Below are positions 1-7,068 of a stretch of DNA of 13,824 nt, one piece after another; within the stretch, counting starts at the first letter, position 1, and every line of letters begins with the position of its first letter. Under the pieces are notes generated by a model. The model was not told the origin of the DNA and made no database searches. It saw only the letters and a list, made by a program, of their open reading frames with translations. The stretch is from an uncultured Clostridia bacterium. GTDB lineage: Bacteria > Bacillota > Clostridia > Christensenellales > Aristaeellaceae. The stretch spans positions 1 to 13,824 of the forward strand of contig CAKTXH010000066.1 in NCBI GenBank assembly GCA_934630975.1. Direction: 5' to 3'. The translations under genes and the position numbers were made by a program.

Positions 1-1166
1 TACTTCGTCAGCAGCTTCTCGATGCGGTTCCACGGGTTGAGCAGGTAGCTCAGGGACTGATCGTGGTTGAGCGTCGCAATGACGAACGCCATGTATTTGC
101 TCATATCCGCCTGGCTGAACCACGGGCGGTCGAGCACTTCCTGCGGGGTATAGGTCAGGTTCGTGGCGAACACTTGGTCGATCACGCCGTCGGCATACGC
201 CTTATCGAACGCCTCGAGGCCGCTGGTGAAGAACGCGAACGTCGCGCCCGCGAACACGCGCTTGGCCTTGCGCTTCTTGAGGTTATACGCCAGATCGAGG
301 ATGGAGTCGCCGGAAGCGATGATATCGTCCGCCACGAACACATCCTTGCCCTCCACGCTGTCGCCCAGATACTCGTGCGCGACGATGGGGTTGCGGCCGT
401 TGACCACGCGGGTGTAGTCGCGGCGCTTGTAGAACATGCCCATATCCACGCCCATCGCGGAGCTGTAATAGATGTTGCGGTTGAGCGCGCCCTCGTCCGG
501 GGAGATGACCATCATGTGATGCTTGTCGATGCGCAGATCGTCATACGTGTGGCACATGGCCTTGAGCATCTGATAGGTCGGCATAATGCTCTCAAATCCG
601 CTCAGCGGGATGGCGTTCTGCACGCGCGGGTCGTGCGCATCGAAGGTGATGATGTTGGAAACGCCCATCGCGACCAGCTCTTGGAGCATCACGGCGCAGT
701 CCATAGACTCGCGGGAGGTGCGGCGGTGCTGGCGGCCTTCGTAAAGCATCGGCATGATGACGTTGATGCGGTAAGCCTTGCCGCTGACCGCCGCGATGAT
801 GCGCTTGAGGTCGGCATAGTGCTCGTCCGGCGTCATCGGGATTTCGTGGCCGTAGAGTTTATAGGTGCACTGATATGCGCCGACGTCGCAGATGATGAAC
901 AGATCATAGCCGCGAACGGTATCCTTGATCATGCCCTTGCCTTCGCCGGTGCCGAAGCGCGGGCAATGCGCCTCCAGCAGGAAGCCGCTCTTATCCGAGC
1001 CGTAGAAGCTGTGGAGCTTCTGGTCGGAGGTCGCGTCCACCTGCCAGTGCATCAGATACTCGTTGACCTTGCGGCCCATTTCCTCGCAGCCGTTCATGGC
1101 GATGATGCCCAGCGGCGCAACCGGCCGCGTCGGGAATTTCTGGGACGACTCGATGTTCTCGTTCAT
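1..1166 (-). CDS. prs: Ribose-phosphate pyrophosphokinase (PRPP synthetase), long form; stop codon at window edge
   Basis: Makes 5-phosphoribosyl diphosphate from ribose 5-phosphate and ATP for purine, pyrimidine, NAD, histidine and tryptophan synthesis in the cytosol. The minus frame reads 388 codons from ATG 1164-1166. The first two window bases give TA on the minus strand, so the next codon is probably a TAA or TAG stop and the protein essentially complete. Visible motifs: an ATP-site segment GRQHRRTSRES near residues 144-154, FDAHDPR at 175-181 matching the pyrophosphate-loop DLHxxQ region, the catalytic flexible-loop KRR at 247-249, and the ribose-5-phosphate loop ADDIIASGDS at 279-288. 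Typical bacterial Prs has about 315 residues. This one is about 70 longer, with a different N-terminus, as in a long subclass I recall from Clostridia. GAAGGGG at 1176-1182 (minus) is a plausible ribosome binding site 9 nt from the ATG. It is divergent from murG. Confidence 0.93.
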   Translation of the reverse strand, partial: MNENIESSQKFPTRPVAPLGIIAMNGCEEMGRKVNEYLMHWQVDATSDQKLHSFYGSDKSGFLLEAHCPRFGTGEGKGMIKDTVRGYDLFIICDVGAYQCTYKLYGHEIPMTPDEHYADLKRIIAAVSGKAYRINVIMPMLYEGRQHRRTSRESMDCAVMLQELVAMGVSNIITFDAHDPRVQNAIPLSGFESIMPTYQMLKAMCHTYDDLRIDKHHMMVISPDEGALNRNIYYSSAMGVDMGMFYKRRDYTRVVNGRNPIVAHEYLGDSVEGKDVFVADDIIASGDSILDLAYNLKKRKAKRVFAGATFAFFTSGLEAFDKAYADGVIDQVFATNLTYTPQEVLDRPWFSQADMSKYMAFVIATLNHDQSLSYLLNPWNRIEKLLTK

Positions 1167-1206
1167 GCTTGAATACCCCTTCACAATGTCGATGAGATTC
1201 ACACGT

Positions 1207-1235
1207 TTGACAGAATCGAACAGTCTGATTATAAC
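1207..1235 (+). promoter_or_regulatory. Strong sigma-A-type forward promoter overlapping the prs promoter
   Basis: TTGACA (1207-1212), a 17-bp spacer and TATAAC (1230-1235) form a near-consensus promoter reading rightward. It lies about 170 bp upstream of the proximal murG promoter, so it could be a distal murG promoter or drive a short RNA from 1240-1400. Its -10 shares bases with the minus-strand -10 of prs. Confidence 0.55.
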
Positions 1236-1256
1236 ACATTTCGCCCCGAATTGCCT
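1228..1256 (-). promoter_or_regulatory. Probable extended -10 promoter for prs
   Basis: On the minus strand a perfect TATAAT (1228-1233) is preceded by TGT, giving an extended -10. The -35 position 17 bp upstream (AGGCAA, 1251-1256) is poor, as is common for extended -10 promoters. Transcription would start near 1221 and give a leader of about 55 nt before the prs ATG. The -10 overlaps that of a forward promoter on the other strand. Confidence 0.55.
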
Positions 1257-1374
1257 CCCCAATTTGTTATCTTCATAAAATTCGTCCGCTTGTGACAATT
1301 TTTCCGCGGCTTTACGGCAACGCTACACCAACTGAGCACTTTTTTAACGCAGTTTTTACGTCGGCACTTCGCCC

Positions 1375-1403
1375 TTGACCCTCCGCTTTTTGCTTGCTAT
1401 AAT
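1375..1403 (+). promoter_or_regulatory. murG promoter
   Basis: TTGACC (1375-1380), a 17-bp spacer and a perfect TATAAT (1398-1403) with an upstream TGC (extended -10). The predicted start near 1410 leaves a leader of about 25 nt before the GTG at 1434, which also excludes the ATG at 1416 as an efficient start. Confidence 0.8.
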
Positions 1404-1419
1404 AAAGCTAAATCCATGC

Positions 1420-1426
1420 AGGGAGG
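1420..1426 (+). promoter_or_regulatory. Ribosome binding site that fixes the murG start at GTG
   Basis: AGGGAGG ends 7 nt before GTG 1434. An in-frame ATG at 1416 lies at and upstream of this site and would begin only a few bases into the predicted mRNA, so GTG is the better start. Confidence 0.8.
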
Positions 1427-1433
1427 TTTTTGC

Positions 1434-2495
1434 GTGAAGCGCATTGTTTTAACCGGCGGCGGTACGGCCGGCCATGTTTCGCCCAATCAGGCGCTCATCC
1501 CCCATCTGCTCGACGAGGGCTGGGATATCCATTATATCGGCACCAAGAAGGGCATCGAGCGCACGCTGATTGAGCCGATGCAGGGCGTGACCTATCACGC
1601 GGTCAGTTCCGGCAAACTGCGCCGTTATTTCGATTGGAAGAATTTCACCGATCCTTTCCGCGTCATCGCGGGCGCGTTCCAGAGCATCGGGATCATCGGC
1701 AAGCTCAAGCCGGATATCGTCTTTTCCAAGGGCGGCTTTGTCAGCGTCCCGGTCGTCTTCGGCGCGGCGATCTGCGGCGTGCCGGTGGTGATGCATGAAA
1801 GCGACATCACGCCCGGCCTGGCGAACAAGCTGTGCAAGCCGTTCGCCAAATCCATCTGCACGACGTTCCCGGAGTGCGCCAAGCTGCTCGCCCCGAAGGG
1901 CGTACAGACAGGCACGCCGCTTCGCGCGCAGATTTTCTCCGGCGACCGCGCGCGCGGCCTCAAGCTGGCCGGTTTCGACGGCCAAAAGCCCGTGCTGATG
2001 ATGATCGGCGGCTCGCTGGGCGCGCAGACGGTCAACACGGTGCTCCGCGCGGCGCTGCCCGCGCTGACGCAGAAGTTCGACGTGCTGCATGTCTGCGGCA
2101 AGGGCAATCTGGATGCGTCGCTGGTCGGCATGCCGGGCTATAAGCAGTTTGAATACCTCTCCGACGAACTGCCGGACGCGTTCGCCTGTGCGGATATCAT
2201 GCTCTCCCGCGCGGGCAGCAATTCGCTTTCCGAACTGATGGCGCTGTGCAAGCCCGCGCTGCTGATTCCCTATCACAGCGGCCGCGGCGATCAGGTGCTC
2301 AACGCCAATTCGCTCAAGGCGCGCGGCCTGGCGCACGTCATGCTGCAAAGCGAGCTGACCGCCGAATCCCTGCCGCCCGCCATCGACGCGCTTTGGGAGG
2401 ATCGCGAACTGCTGCATCAGCGTCTCGCCGCCCTGCCGGACGCGGACGGCACGCAGCTCGTACTCGACCAGATTCACAAGTACATGAAGAAGTAA
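1434..2495 (+). CDS. murG: UDP-GlcNAc:undecaprenyl-PP-MurNAc-pentapeptide GlcNAc transferase (MurG)
   Basis: Adds GlcNAc to lipid I to make lipid II on the cytoplasmic face of the membrane, the last intracellular step of peptidoglycan precursor synthesis. The 353-residue product has the usual GT-B length. The N-terminal glycine loop GGGTAGHVSP is at 8-17 with the conserved His14. The acceptor-side segment HESDITPGLAN at 121-131 matches the Bacillus/Clostridium subgroup (HEQN in proteobacteria). The C-domain has GGSLGAQ at 192-198 and SRAGSNSLSEL at 258-268 for UDP-GlcNAc binding, then GDQVLNAN near 285-292. The GTG start is chosen from the ribosome binding site and promoter position. murG here is not inside a mur/fts cluster: it is divergent from prs and followed by mgtE, with no terminator visible between them but a hairpin-array repeat. 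Confidence 0.97.
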   Translation: MKRIVLTGGGTAGHVSPNQALIPHLLDEGWDIHYIGTKKGIERTLIEPMQGVTYHAVSSGKLRRYFDWKNFTDPFRVIAGAFQSIGIIGKLKPDIVFSKGGFVSVPVVFGAAICGVPVVMHESDITPGLANKLCKPFAKSICTTFPECAKLLAPKGVQTGTPLRAQIFSGDRARGLKLAGFDGQKPVLMMIGGSLGAQTVNTVLRAALPALTQKFDVLHVCGKGNLDASLVGMPGYKQFEYLSDELPDAFACADIMLSRAGSNSLSELMALCKPALLIPYHSGRGDQVLNANSLKARGLAHVMLQSELTAESLPPAIDALWEDRELLHQRLAALPDADGTQLVLDQIHKYMKK

Positions 2496-2503
2496 AGAGA
2501 AGA

Positions 2504-2646
2504 ACGTTGGGGCTTTGCCCCAAACCCCACAAGGAAACTGAGTTTCCTTGACCTTCCGCATTTTCTTTATCGCAAAGCGATAAAGAAAGGAGGGAAATCC
2601 AAGAACCTCAGGTTCTTGGCAGGGTTTGGGACAGCGTCCCAAACGT
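2504..2646 (+). repeat. Full-length intergenic hairpin-array element (copy A)
   Basis: Five consecutive inverted repeats fill the murG-mgtE gap. Hairpin 1 is TTGGGGC-TTT-GCCCCAA (2507-2523). Hairpin 2 is CAAGGAAAC-TGA-GTTTCCTTG (2530-2550). Hairpin 3 is a 12-bp stem with loop AAA (2562-2588). Hairpin 4 is CCAAGAACC-TCA-GGTTCTTGG (2599-2619). Hairpin 5 is GTTTGGGAC-AGC-GTCCCAAAC (2624-2644). The outer ends are imperfect inverted repeats: ACGTTGGGGC at the left, and ACGTTTGGGAC read inward from the right on the other strand. No T-tract follows the stems, so they do not look like simple terminators. Copy B at 9751-9892 has the same order, loops and length. I know no named family that fits. Confidence 0.85.
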
Positions 2647-2662
2647 CCCCTGCCTTTAACGA

Positions 2663-2671
2663 AAGAAGGTG
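2663..2671 (+). promoter_or_regulatory. Ribosome binding site favouring a TTG start for mgtE
   Basis: AAGAAGGTG lies 6 nt before TTG 2678. The in-frame GTG at 2669 is inside this site and has only a weak purine stretch upstream, and the in-frame ATG at 2696 lacks a good site. Confidence 0.6.
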
Positions 2672-2677
2672 ACGCCG

Positions 2678-4072
2678 TTGGAAGAAGAACTCTCCATGTC
2701 CGCCCGCGTCAGCGAGCTGGCGCGTCAACTGCGCAGCAGCGCCTTAACCGATGACCAGCTCGATACCGTGCTGCATAATGCCCATGAGCGCGACATTGCC
2801 GCCGCGCTCGAATTGCTGGATGTGCACCAGCGCACAAGACTGTACCGCCTGCTCGGCCTCGAGCGGCTGGGCGACGTGTTCGCCTACGTCAGCGACGCGG
2901 GCAAGTACCTGCGCGAACTGCCACAGGAGCAGGCCGCCGATATCGTTGAAGCGATGGACGCAGACGACGCGGTGGACGCGCTGGAAACCGTCTCCCCCGA
3001 ACTGCGCAGCGCGCTGATGGAAAAGCTCGACCCCGAATCGCAGCACGATATCCGCCTGATCTGTTCCTACCAGCCGGATGAAATCGGCAGCGCGATGAGC
3101 ACGAACTTCGTCTCCATCAGCCGCCATCTCTCCGTCAAACAGGCCATGCGCGCGCTGATTGCGCAGGCCGAGGAGAACGATAATATCTCCACCCTCTTCG
3201 TCAACGACGACGACGGCTCTTTTTACGGCGCGATTGACCTGAAGGATTTGATCGTCGCCCGTGAAGACACCGCGCTCGATTCGCTCATCAGCCGCAACTT
3301 TCCGACCGTTTTGGCGCACGAGCATACGGAAGAATGTCTCGACCGCCTGCGCAGTTACGCCGAGGATTCCATCCCGGTGCTGGGCGAAAAACGGCGCGTC
3401 ATCGGTGTCATCACCACGGACGATATCATCGAGGCCGTGGATGACGCGATGGGCGACGATTACGCCAAACTGGGCGGCTTGACCGGCGAAGAAGATTTGC
3501 ATGAGCCGCTGAAAACCAGCTTGAAAAAGCGCATGCCGTGGCTGATCATCCTGCTTTTCCTCGGCATGGGCGTTTCCTCCGTCGTCGGGCTGTTCGAGTC
3601 CGTCGTTTCGCAGGTCGCGCTGATTGTCTGCTTCCAATCCCTCATTCTGGATATGGCGGGCAACGTCGGCACGCAGTCGCTGGCCGTCACCATCCGCGTG
3701 CTGATGGATGAAAAGCTGACGGGCAAGCAGAAGCTCAGTCTGGTGCTCAAGGAAATGCGCGTCGGCTTTTTCAGCGGCCTGATGCTCGGCTTGATGGCGC
3801 TCGTGTTCATCGGCCTGTACGTCTGGCTGCTCAAGGGCAAAACGCTCTTCTATTCCCTGTGCATTTCCGGGTGCGCGGGCGCGGCGCTGGTGCTCTCGAT
3901 GGTGCTTTCCAGCCTTGTGGGCACCGTCGTGCCGATCTTCTTCAAAAAGATTCATATCGACCCCGCCGTCGCTTCCGGCCCGCTGATCACGACCGTCAAC
4001 GACCTCGTGGCCGTTATCTCCTATTACGGGCTGGCGTATTTCCTGTTCTTCCGGGTGTTCCATCTGGTGTAA
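2678..4072 (+). CDS. mgtE: Magnesium transporter MgtE
   Basis: A Mg2+-selective channel/transporter of the inner membrane, normally a homodimer gated by cytosolic Mg2+. The 464 residues follow the family order: an acidic helical MgtE N domain (about 25-130), a CBS pair (about 138-200 and 203-262, with D/E-rich Mg2+-sensing surfaces such as TTDDIIEAVDDAMGDD near 246-261), then five membrane segments (about 287-306, 310-330, 363-385, 392-421, 435-460). The signature GNVGTQSLAVTIR is at 328-340. The acidic pore residue expected in the last helix is Asp442 in TTVNDLVAVISY. Start taken as TTG from the ribosome binding site; GTG 2669 or ATG 2696 remain possible. No separate promoter or M-box-like leader was recognised; the upstream gap is almost entirely copy A of the hairpin repeat. 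Confidence 0.97.
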   Translation: MEEELSMSARVSELARQLRSSALTDDQLDTVLHNAHERDIAAALELLDVHQRTRLYRLLGLERLGDVFAYVSDAGKYLRELPQEQAADIVEAMDADDAVDALETVSPELRSALMEKLDPESQHDIRLICSYQPDEIGSAMSTNFVSISRHLSVKQAMRALIAQAEENDNISTLFVNDDDGSFYGAIDLKDLIVAREDTALDSLISRNFPTVLAHEHTEECLDRLRSYAEDSIPVLGEKRRVIGVITTDDIIEAVDDAMGDDYAKLGGLTGEEDLHEPLKTSLKKRMPWLIILLFLGMGVSSVVGLFESVVSQVALIVCFQSLILDMAGNVGTQSLAVTIRVLMDEKLTGKQKLSLVLKEMRVGFFSGLMLGLMALVFIGLYVWLLKGKTLFYSLCISGCAGAALVLSMVLSSLVGTVVPIFFKKIHIDPAVASGPLITTVNDLVAVISYYGLAYFLFFRVFHLV

Positions 4073-4094
4073 CGTATGCTAAAACATGAGGGGG

Positions 4095-4126
4095 CTGTCA
4101 AGCCAAAAACTTGGCAGTTTTCTTTT
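4095..4126 (+). terminator. Rho-independent terminator after mgtE
   Basis: Stem CTGTCAAG (4095-4102) pairs with CTTGGCAG (4110-4117) with one G-U pair, around a 7-nt loop, and is followed by TTTTCTTTT. It sits in the 55-bp gap to the convergent argH, whose stop is at 4128-4130. The opposite strand lacks a T-tract, so it appears to serve mgtE only. Confidence 0.8.
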
Positions 4127-4127
4127 A

Positions 4128-5510
4128 TCAAATGCTGAACGCATCAAGCCACGCCTGCCCGGCGCGGATGCTCGCCTCCACGCGGCTGGGCGCGGGGCCG
4201 CCGGGCACGTCGCGCAGCTCCACGCAGGCATGCATGGAACAGGCTTCGTAAACATCCGGCTCAAACAGCTCGGAGAAGGCTTTCAGTTCGTCGATGGACA
4301 GATCGAGGATCGCCTTGTTCTCCTTCACGCAGTGCAGCACCAGATGGCCGATGACCGCGTGCGCATCGCGGAACGGCATGCCTTTTTTGACGAGGTAATC
4401 CGCCGCGTCCGTCGCGTTGGTGAAACCGCCCGCCGCGCCGCGCGCCATGTTGTCCGTGTTGAACGTGCAGGCCGCGAGCATCGCGTTAAATACGACCAGC
4501 GACTTGACCAGCGTGTCGCGCGCGTCGAACAGCGCTTCCTTGTCCTCCTGCATATCCTTGTTGTAGGCCAGCGGCAGGCCCTTGAGCGTCGTCAGCAGGC
4601 CGGTGAGGTCGCCGTAGACGCGCCCCGTCTTGCCGCGGATCAACTCGGCCACGTCCGGGTTCTTCTTCTGCGGCATGATGGAAGAGCCGGTCGCATACGC
4701 GTCGTCCATCTCCACAAAGCGGAACTCGTGGCTGTTCCAGAGGATCAGCTCCTCGCAGAACCGGGACAGGTGCATCATGCAGGCGGAAGCCGCATAGAGG
4801 TAATCGCAGACGAAATCGCGGTCGGCCACGCCGTCCAAGCTGTTCTGCGTGATCGCCGAGAAGCCCAGCAGCTCCGCCACGCGCTCGCGATCGAGCGGGT
4901 ACGTCGTGCCCGCCAGCGCGCCCGAACCCAGCGGCATCACGTCCGCGTGGGCGTAGACTTCCTTCATCCGCTGCATGTCGCGCGTGAACATCTGGAAATA
5001 CGCCATCATATGATGGCCGAGGGTGATCGGCTGGGCGCGCTGCAAGTGCGTGTAGCCGGGCATGATGGTGTGCGTGTTCTTCTGCGCGATGGTCAGCAGG
5101 GTTTCGCAAAGCTCCCGCTGGAGGGACGCGGCTTCCTTCGCGGCGTCCTTGACATACATGCGGCAGTCGAGCGCAACCTGATCGTTGCGGCTGCGGCCCG
5201 TGTGCAGGCGCTTGCCCGCGTCGCCGATGCGCTCGATGAGCAGCTTTTCCACGTTCATGTGGATATCTTCCGCGTCCAGTTCAAAGTGCACCTTGCCCGC
5301 CGCGATGTCCGCCTCGATCCCTTTCAGCCCCGCGACAATCGCATCCGCGTCGGCCTTGGGAATAATGCCCTGCTCGCCGAGCATGGTGGCGTGGGCAATC
5401 GAACCGGCGATATCCTGATGATAGAGCCGCTGGTCAAAGGTGATGGAAGAATGGAAATCATCGACAAGTCCGTCGGTTTTCTTTTCAAAGCGTCCGCCCC
5501 AGAGCTTCAT
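4128..5510 (-). CDS. argH: Argininosuccinate lyase
   Basis: Cleaves argininosuccinate to arginine and fumarate, the last step of arginine synthesis; a cytosolic homotetramer of the fumarase/aspartase superfamily. The 460 residues are full length. Motifs: N-terminal LWGGRF (3-8), HTGRSRNDQV (103-112), YTHLQRAQP (153-161) with the conserved catalytic His155, and the superfamily signature GSSIMPQKKNPD (275-286), whose serine loop supplies the catalytic base. The start at 5510 gives MKLWGGRF and has an excellent GAGGAGG site (minus, near 5517-5523). An upstream in-frame ATG at 5573 would extend into repeat DNA and is rejected. It follows argG on the same strand across a 236-bp gap with a terminator-like hairpin and hairpin-array copy D. 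Confidence 0.98.
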   Translation of the reverse strand: MKLWGGRFEKKTDGLVDDFHSSITFDQRLYHQDIAGSIAHATMLGEQGIIPKADADAIVAGLKGIEADIAAGKVHFELDAEDIHMNVEKLLIERIGDAGKRLHTGRSRNDQVALDCRMYVKDAAKEAASLQRELCETLLTIAQKNTHTIMPGYTHLQRAQPITLGHHMMAYFQMFTRDMQRMKEVYAHADVMPLGSGALAGTTYPLDRERVAELLGFSAITQNSLDGVADRDFVCDYLYAASACMMHLSRFCEELILWNSHEFRFVEMDDAYATGSSIMPQKKNPDVAELIRGKTGRVYGDLTGLLTTLKGLPLAYNKDMQEDKEALFDARDTLVKSLVVFNAMLAACTFNTDNMARGAAGGFTNATDAADYLVKKGMPFRDAHAVIGHLVLHCVKENKAILDLSIDELKAFSELFEPDVYEACSMHACVELRDVPGGPAPSRVEASIRAGQAWLDAFSI

Positions 5511-5535
5511 GGAAATCCTCCTCAGTTTGTTTTTT

Positions 5536-5655
5536 TCGCCGCGAAGCGAAGCAGGGAGTCTGAAGGATATCATCCCTCAGGCAGGTGCGGGCAGCCGCCC
5601 GCCGTATCCCCGTCCAAAGAAACGCAAGTTTCAGAGGAGACCGCAAAGCGGTCTG
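5536..5655 (-). repeat. Diverged left-half hairpin-array element (copy D)
   Basis: Read on the minus strand, this gap starts with AGACCGC-TTT-GCGGTCT (5638-5654), the same 7-bp stem and TTT loop as hairpin 1 of copies A and B but with different stem bases. Next come GAAAC-TTGC-GTTTC (5619-5632), GCGGGC-GGCT-GCCCGC (5587-5602) and CTGAGGGAT-GAT-ATCCTTCAG (5560-5580, one G-U). It ends in GCTTCGCTTCGCGGCG, which resembles the centre of copy B. Assignment to the same family is by structure and weak sequence likeness. It ends about 25 bp before the argH start. Confidence 0.55.
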
Positions 5656-5697
5656 CGATTGAAACGGCTTTTACGTGCAAACACGGCTTTAAAGTAT

Positions 5698-5731
5698 AAA
5701 TTCTCCCTCCCCCTGCGGGGAGGGAGAATTT
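5698..5731 (-). terminator. Strong hairpin after argG, possibly bidirectional
   Basis: A perfect 15-bp stem runs from 5698-5712 to 5717-5731, with core TTCTCCCTCCCC and its complement around a 4-nt loop. On the minus strand it lies 15 nt after the argG stop and is followed by TTTATACTTT, a moderate T-tract. The plus side is followed by CTTTT. It would separate argG from argH transcription or attenuate it. Confidence 0.75.
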
Positions 5732-5746
5732 CTTTTAGCGTAAAGC

Positions 5747-6976
5747 TTACTTCTCCAAACCGGCCTTTTCCTTCATCATAGCCTGAACCTTGAGCGGCAG
5801 ACCGTAGAGGTTGATGAAGCCGGCGGAATCCTTGTGGCTGTACATCTCGCCGGAGTCGCCGAAAGTCGCGATATCCTCCATGTACAGGCTGTACGGAGAG
5901 GTCACACCCGCGCCGATGCAGTTGCCCTTGTAGAGCTTGAGCTTGGCGGTGCCGGTCACGTACTTCTGGGTCACATCCACAAACGCGGAGAGGCTTTCGC
6001 GCAGCGGCGCATACCACAGGCCGTTGTAAACCAGCTCGGCGAACTTCACGGCCACCTGATCCTTGTAATGGGCGGTGTCGCGGTCAACGGTGATCTCCTC
6101 GAGGTTGCGGTGCGCCGCATAGAGCAGCGTTCCGCCCGGGGTTTCGTACACGCCGCGGGACTTCATGCCCACCAGCCGGTTCTCGACCATATCTGCAATG
6201 CCCACGCCGTTGCGCGCGGCAATCTCGTTGCAGGTTTCAAGCAGCTTCACCGCGTCCATCTTCTCGCCGTTGACGGCCACCGGCACGCCCTGCTCGAAGT
6301 CGATGGTCACGTATTCCGGCTTATCCGGCGCATCCTCCGGGTATTTGCAGATCAGCGGCAGATCGCGCGGCGGCTCGTTGGCCGGGTCTTCCAAATCGCA
6401 GCCCTCGTGGGAGAGATGCCAGATGTTGCGATCCATCGAATACGGGCGATCCTTCTTCACCGGGACGGGGATATTGCGCGCCTCGGCATACTCAATTTCC
6501 TCTTCGCGGGTCTTGATATCCCACTCGCGCCACGGCGCGATGATCGGCATGTTCGGCGCAAACGCCTTGATGGAAAGCTCGAAACGCACCTGATCGTTGC
6601 CCTTGCCGGTGCAGCCGTGGCAGATCGCGTCGCAGCCTTCCTTCTCGGCAATTTCAACCAGCCGCTTGGCAATCAGCGGACGGGCGAAGGAGGTGCCCAG
6701 CAGGTACTTGCCCTCATAGACAGCGTCGGCCTTGAGCGTCGGCCAGATGAAATCCTCGACGAATTCTTTGCGCAGATCCTCGATATAGAGTTTCTCCGCG
6801 CCGGTCTTCTTGGCCTTCTCGTGCAGCGGCGCAAGTTCTTCGCCCTGCCCCACGTCAGCGGCGCAGCAAACCACGGCGCAGCCGTAGTTTTCCTTGAGCC
6901 ACGGGATGATGATGGACGTATCCAGACCGCCGGAATAGGCCAGCAGAACGCGCTTATAAGTTTTCTTATCCGCCAT
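5747..6976 (-). CDS. argG: Argininosuccinate synthase
   Basis: Joins citrulline and aspartate with ATP to give argininosuccinate, AMP and PPi; a cytosolic homotetramer whose product feeds ArgH next door. The 409 residues are full length. The ATP pyrophosphatase P-loop AYSGGLDTS is at 13-21. CTGKGNDQVRFE (122-133) and the following citrulline/aspartate-binding segment are intact, as are RPYSMDRNIWH (177-187) and the later SRGVYETPGGTLL. The start is ATG 6974-6976 (MADKKT), preceded by GGAGGAAATCATC. The upstream in-frame ATG at 6991 sits directly on this ribosome binding site and is rejected. The gene has its own promoter with a likely ArgR operator in the divergent region shared with ruvC. 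Confidence 0.98.
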   Translation of the reverse strand: MADKKTYKRVLLAYSGGLDTSIIIPWLKENYGCAVVCCAADVGQGEELAPLHEKAKKTGAEKLYIEDLRKEFVEDFIWPTLKADAVYEGKYLLGTSFARPLIAKRLVEIAEKEGCDAICHGCTGKGNDQVRFELSIKAFAPNMPIIAPWREWDIKTREEEIEYAEARNIPVPVKKDRPYSMDRNIWHLSHEGCDLEDPANEPPRDLPLICKYPEDAPDKPEYVTIDFEQGVPVAVNGEKMDAVKLLETCNEIAARNGVGIADMVENRLVGMKSRGVYETPGGTLLYAAHRNLEEITVDRDTAHYKDQVAVKFAELVYNGLWYAPLRESLSAFVDVTQKYVTGTAKLKLYKGNCIGAGVTSPYSLYMEDIATFGDSGEMYSHKDSAGFINLYGLPLKVQAMMKEKAGLEK

Positions 6977-7039
6977 GATGATTTCCTCCATATCTCCGCC
7001 CGGCGATTGCGTCAGGGGAATTGCTTGATGATGGTATGC

Positions 7040-7068
7040 ATTATAGCGCGCAGCTCATAAAAATGCAA
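7040..7068 (-). promoter_or_regulatory. argG promoter
   Basis: On the minus strand TTGCAT (7063-7068), a 17-bp spacer and a perfect TATAAT (7040-7045). It gives a leader of about 57 nt before the argG start at 6976. The -35 falls inside the proximal ARG-box-like site. Confidence 0.7.

Noticed and set aside
63..1172. 369-codon plus-strand frame opposite prs, and similar frames opposite argG, mgtE, queA and the MATE gene
   Set aside because: Each mirrors a real gene with recognised motifs. Long antisense frames are expected in GC-rich coding DNA.
1416..1433. ATG 1416 as murG start
   Set aside because: It overlaps the ribosome binding site for GTG 1434 and would lie only a few nucleotides into the predicted mRNA.
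2504..2646. CRISPR array or tandem terminators
   Set aside because: The repeats are inverted rather than regularly spaced direct repeats, the units differ in sequence, and no T-tracts follow the stems.
5511..5573. 21-residue N-terminal extension of ArgH
   Set aside because: ArgH begins at MKLWGGRF with a GAGGAGG site just upstream, and the extension runs into copy D repeat sequence.
4086..5699. 537-codon open frame on the plus strand opposite argH
   Set aside because: It is antisense to a full-length, motif-complete ArgH, has a low-complexity Arg/His/Val-rich translation typical of GC-rich antisense frames, and no ribosome binding site.
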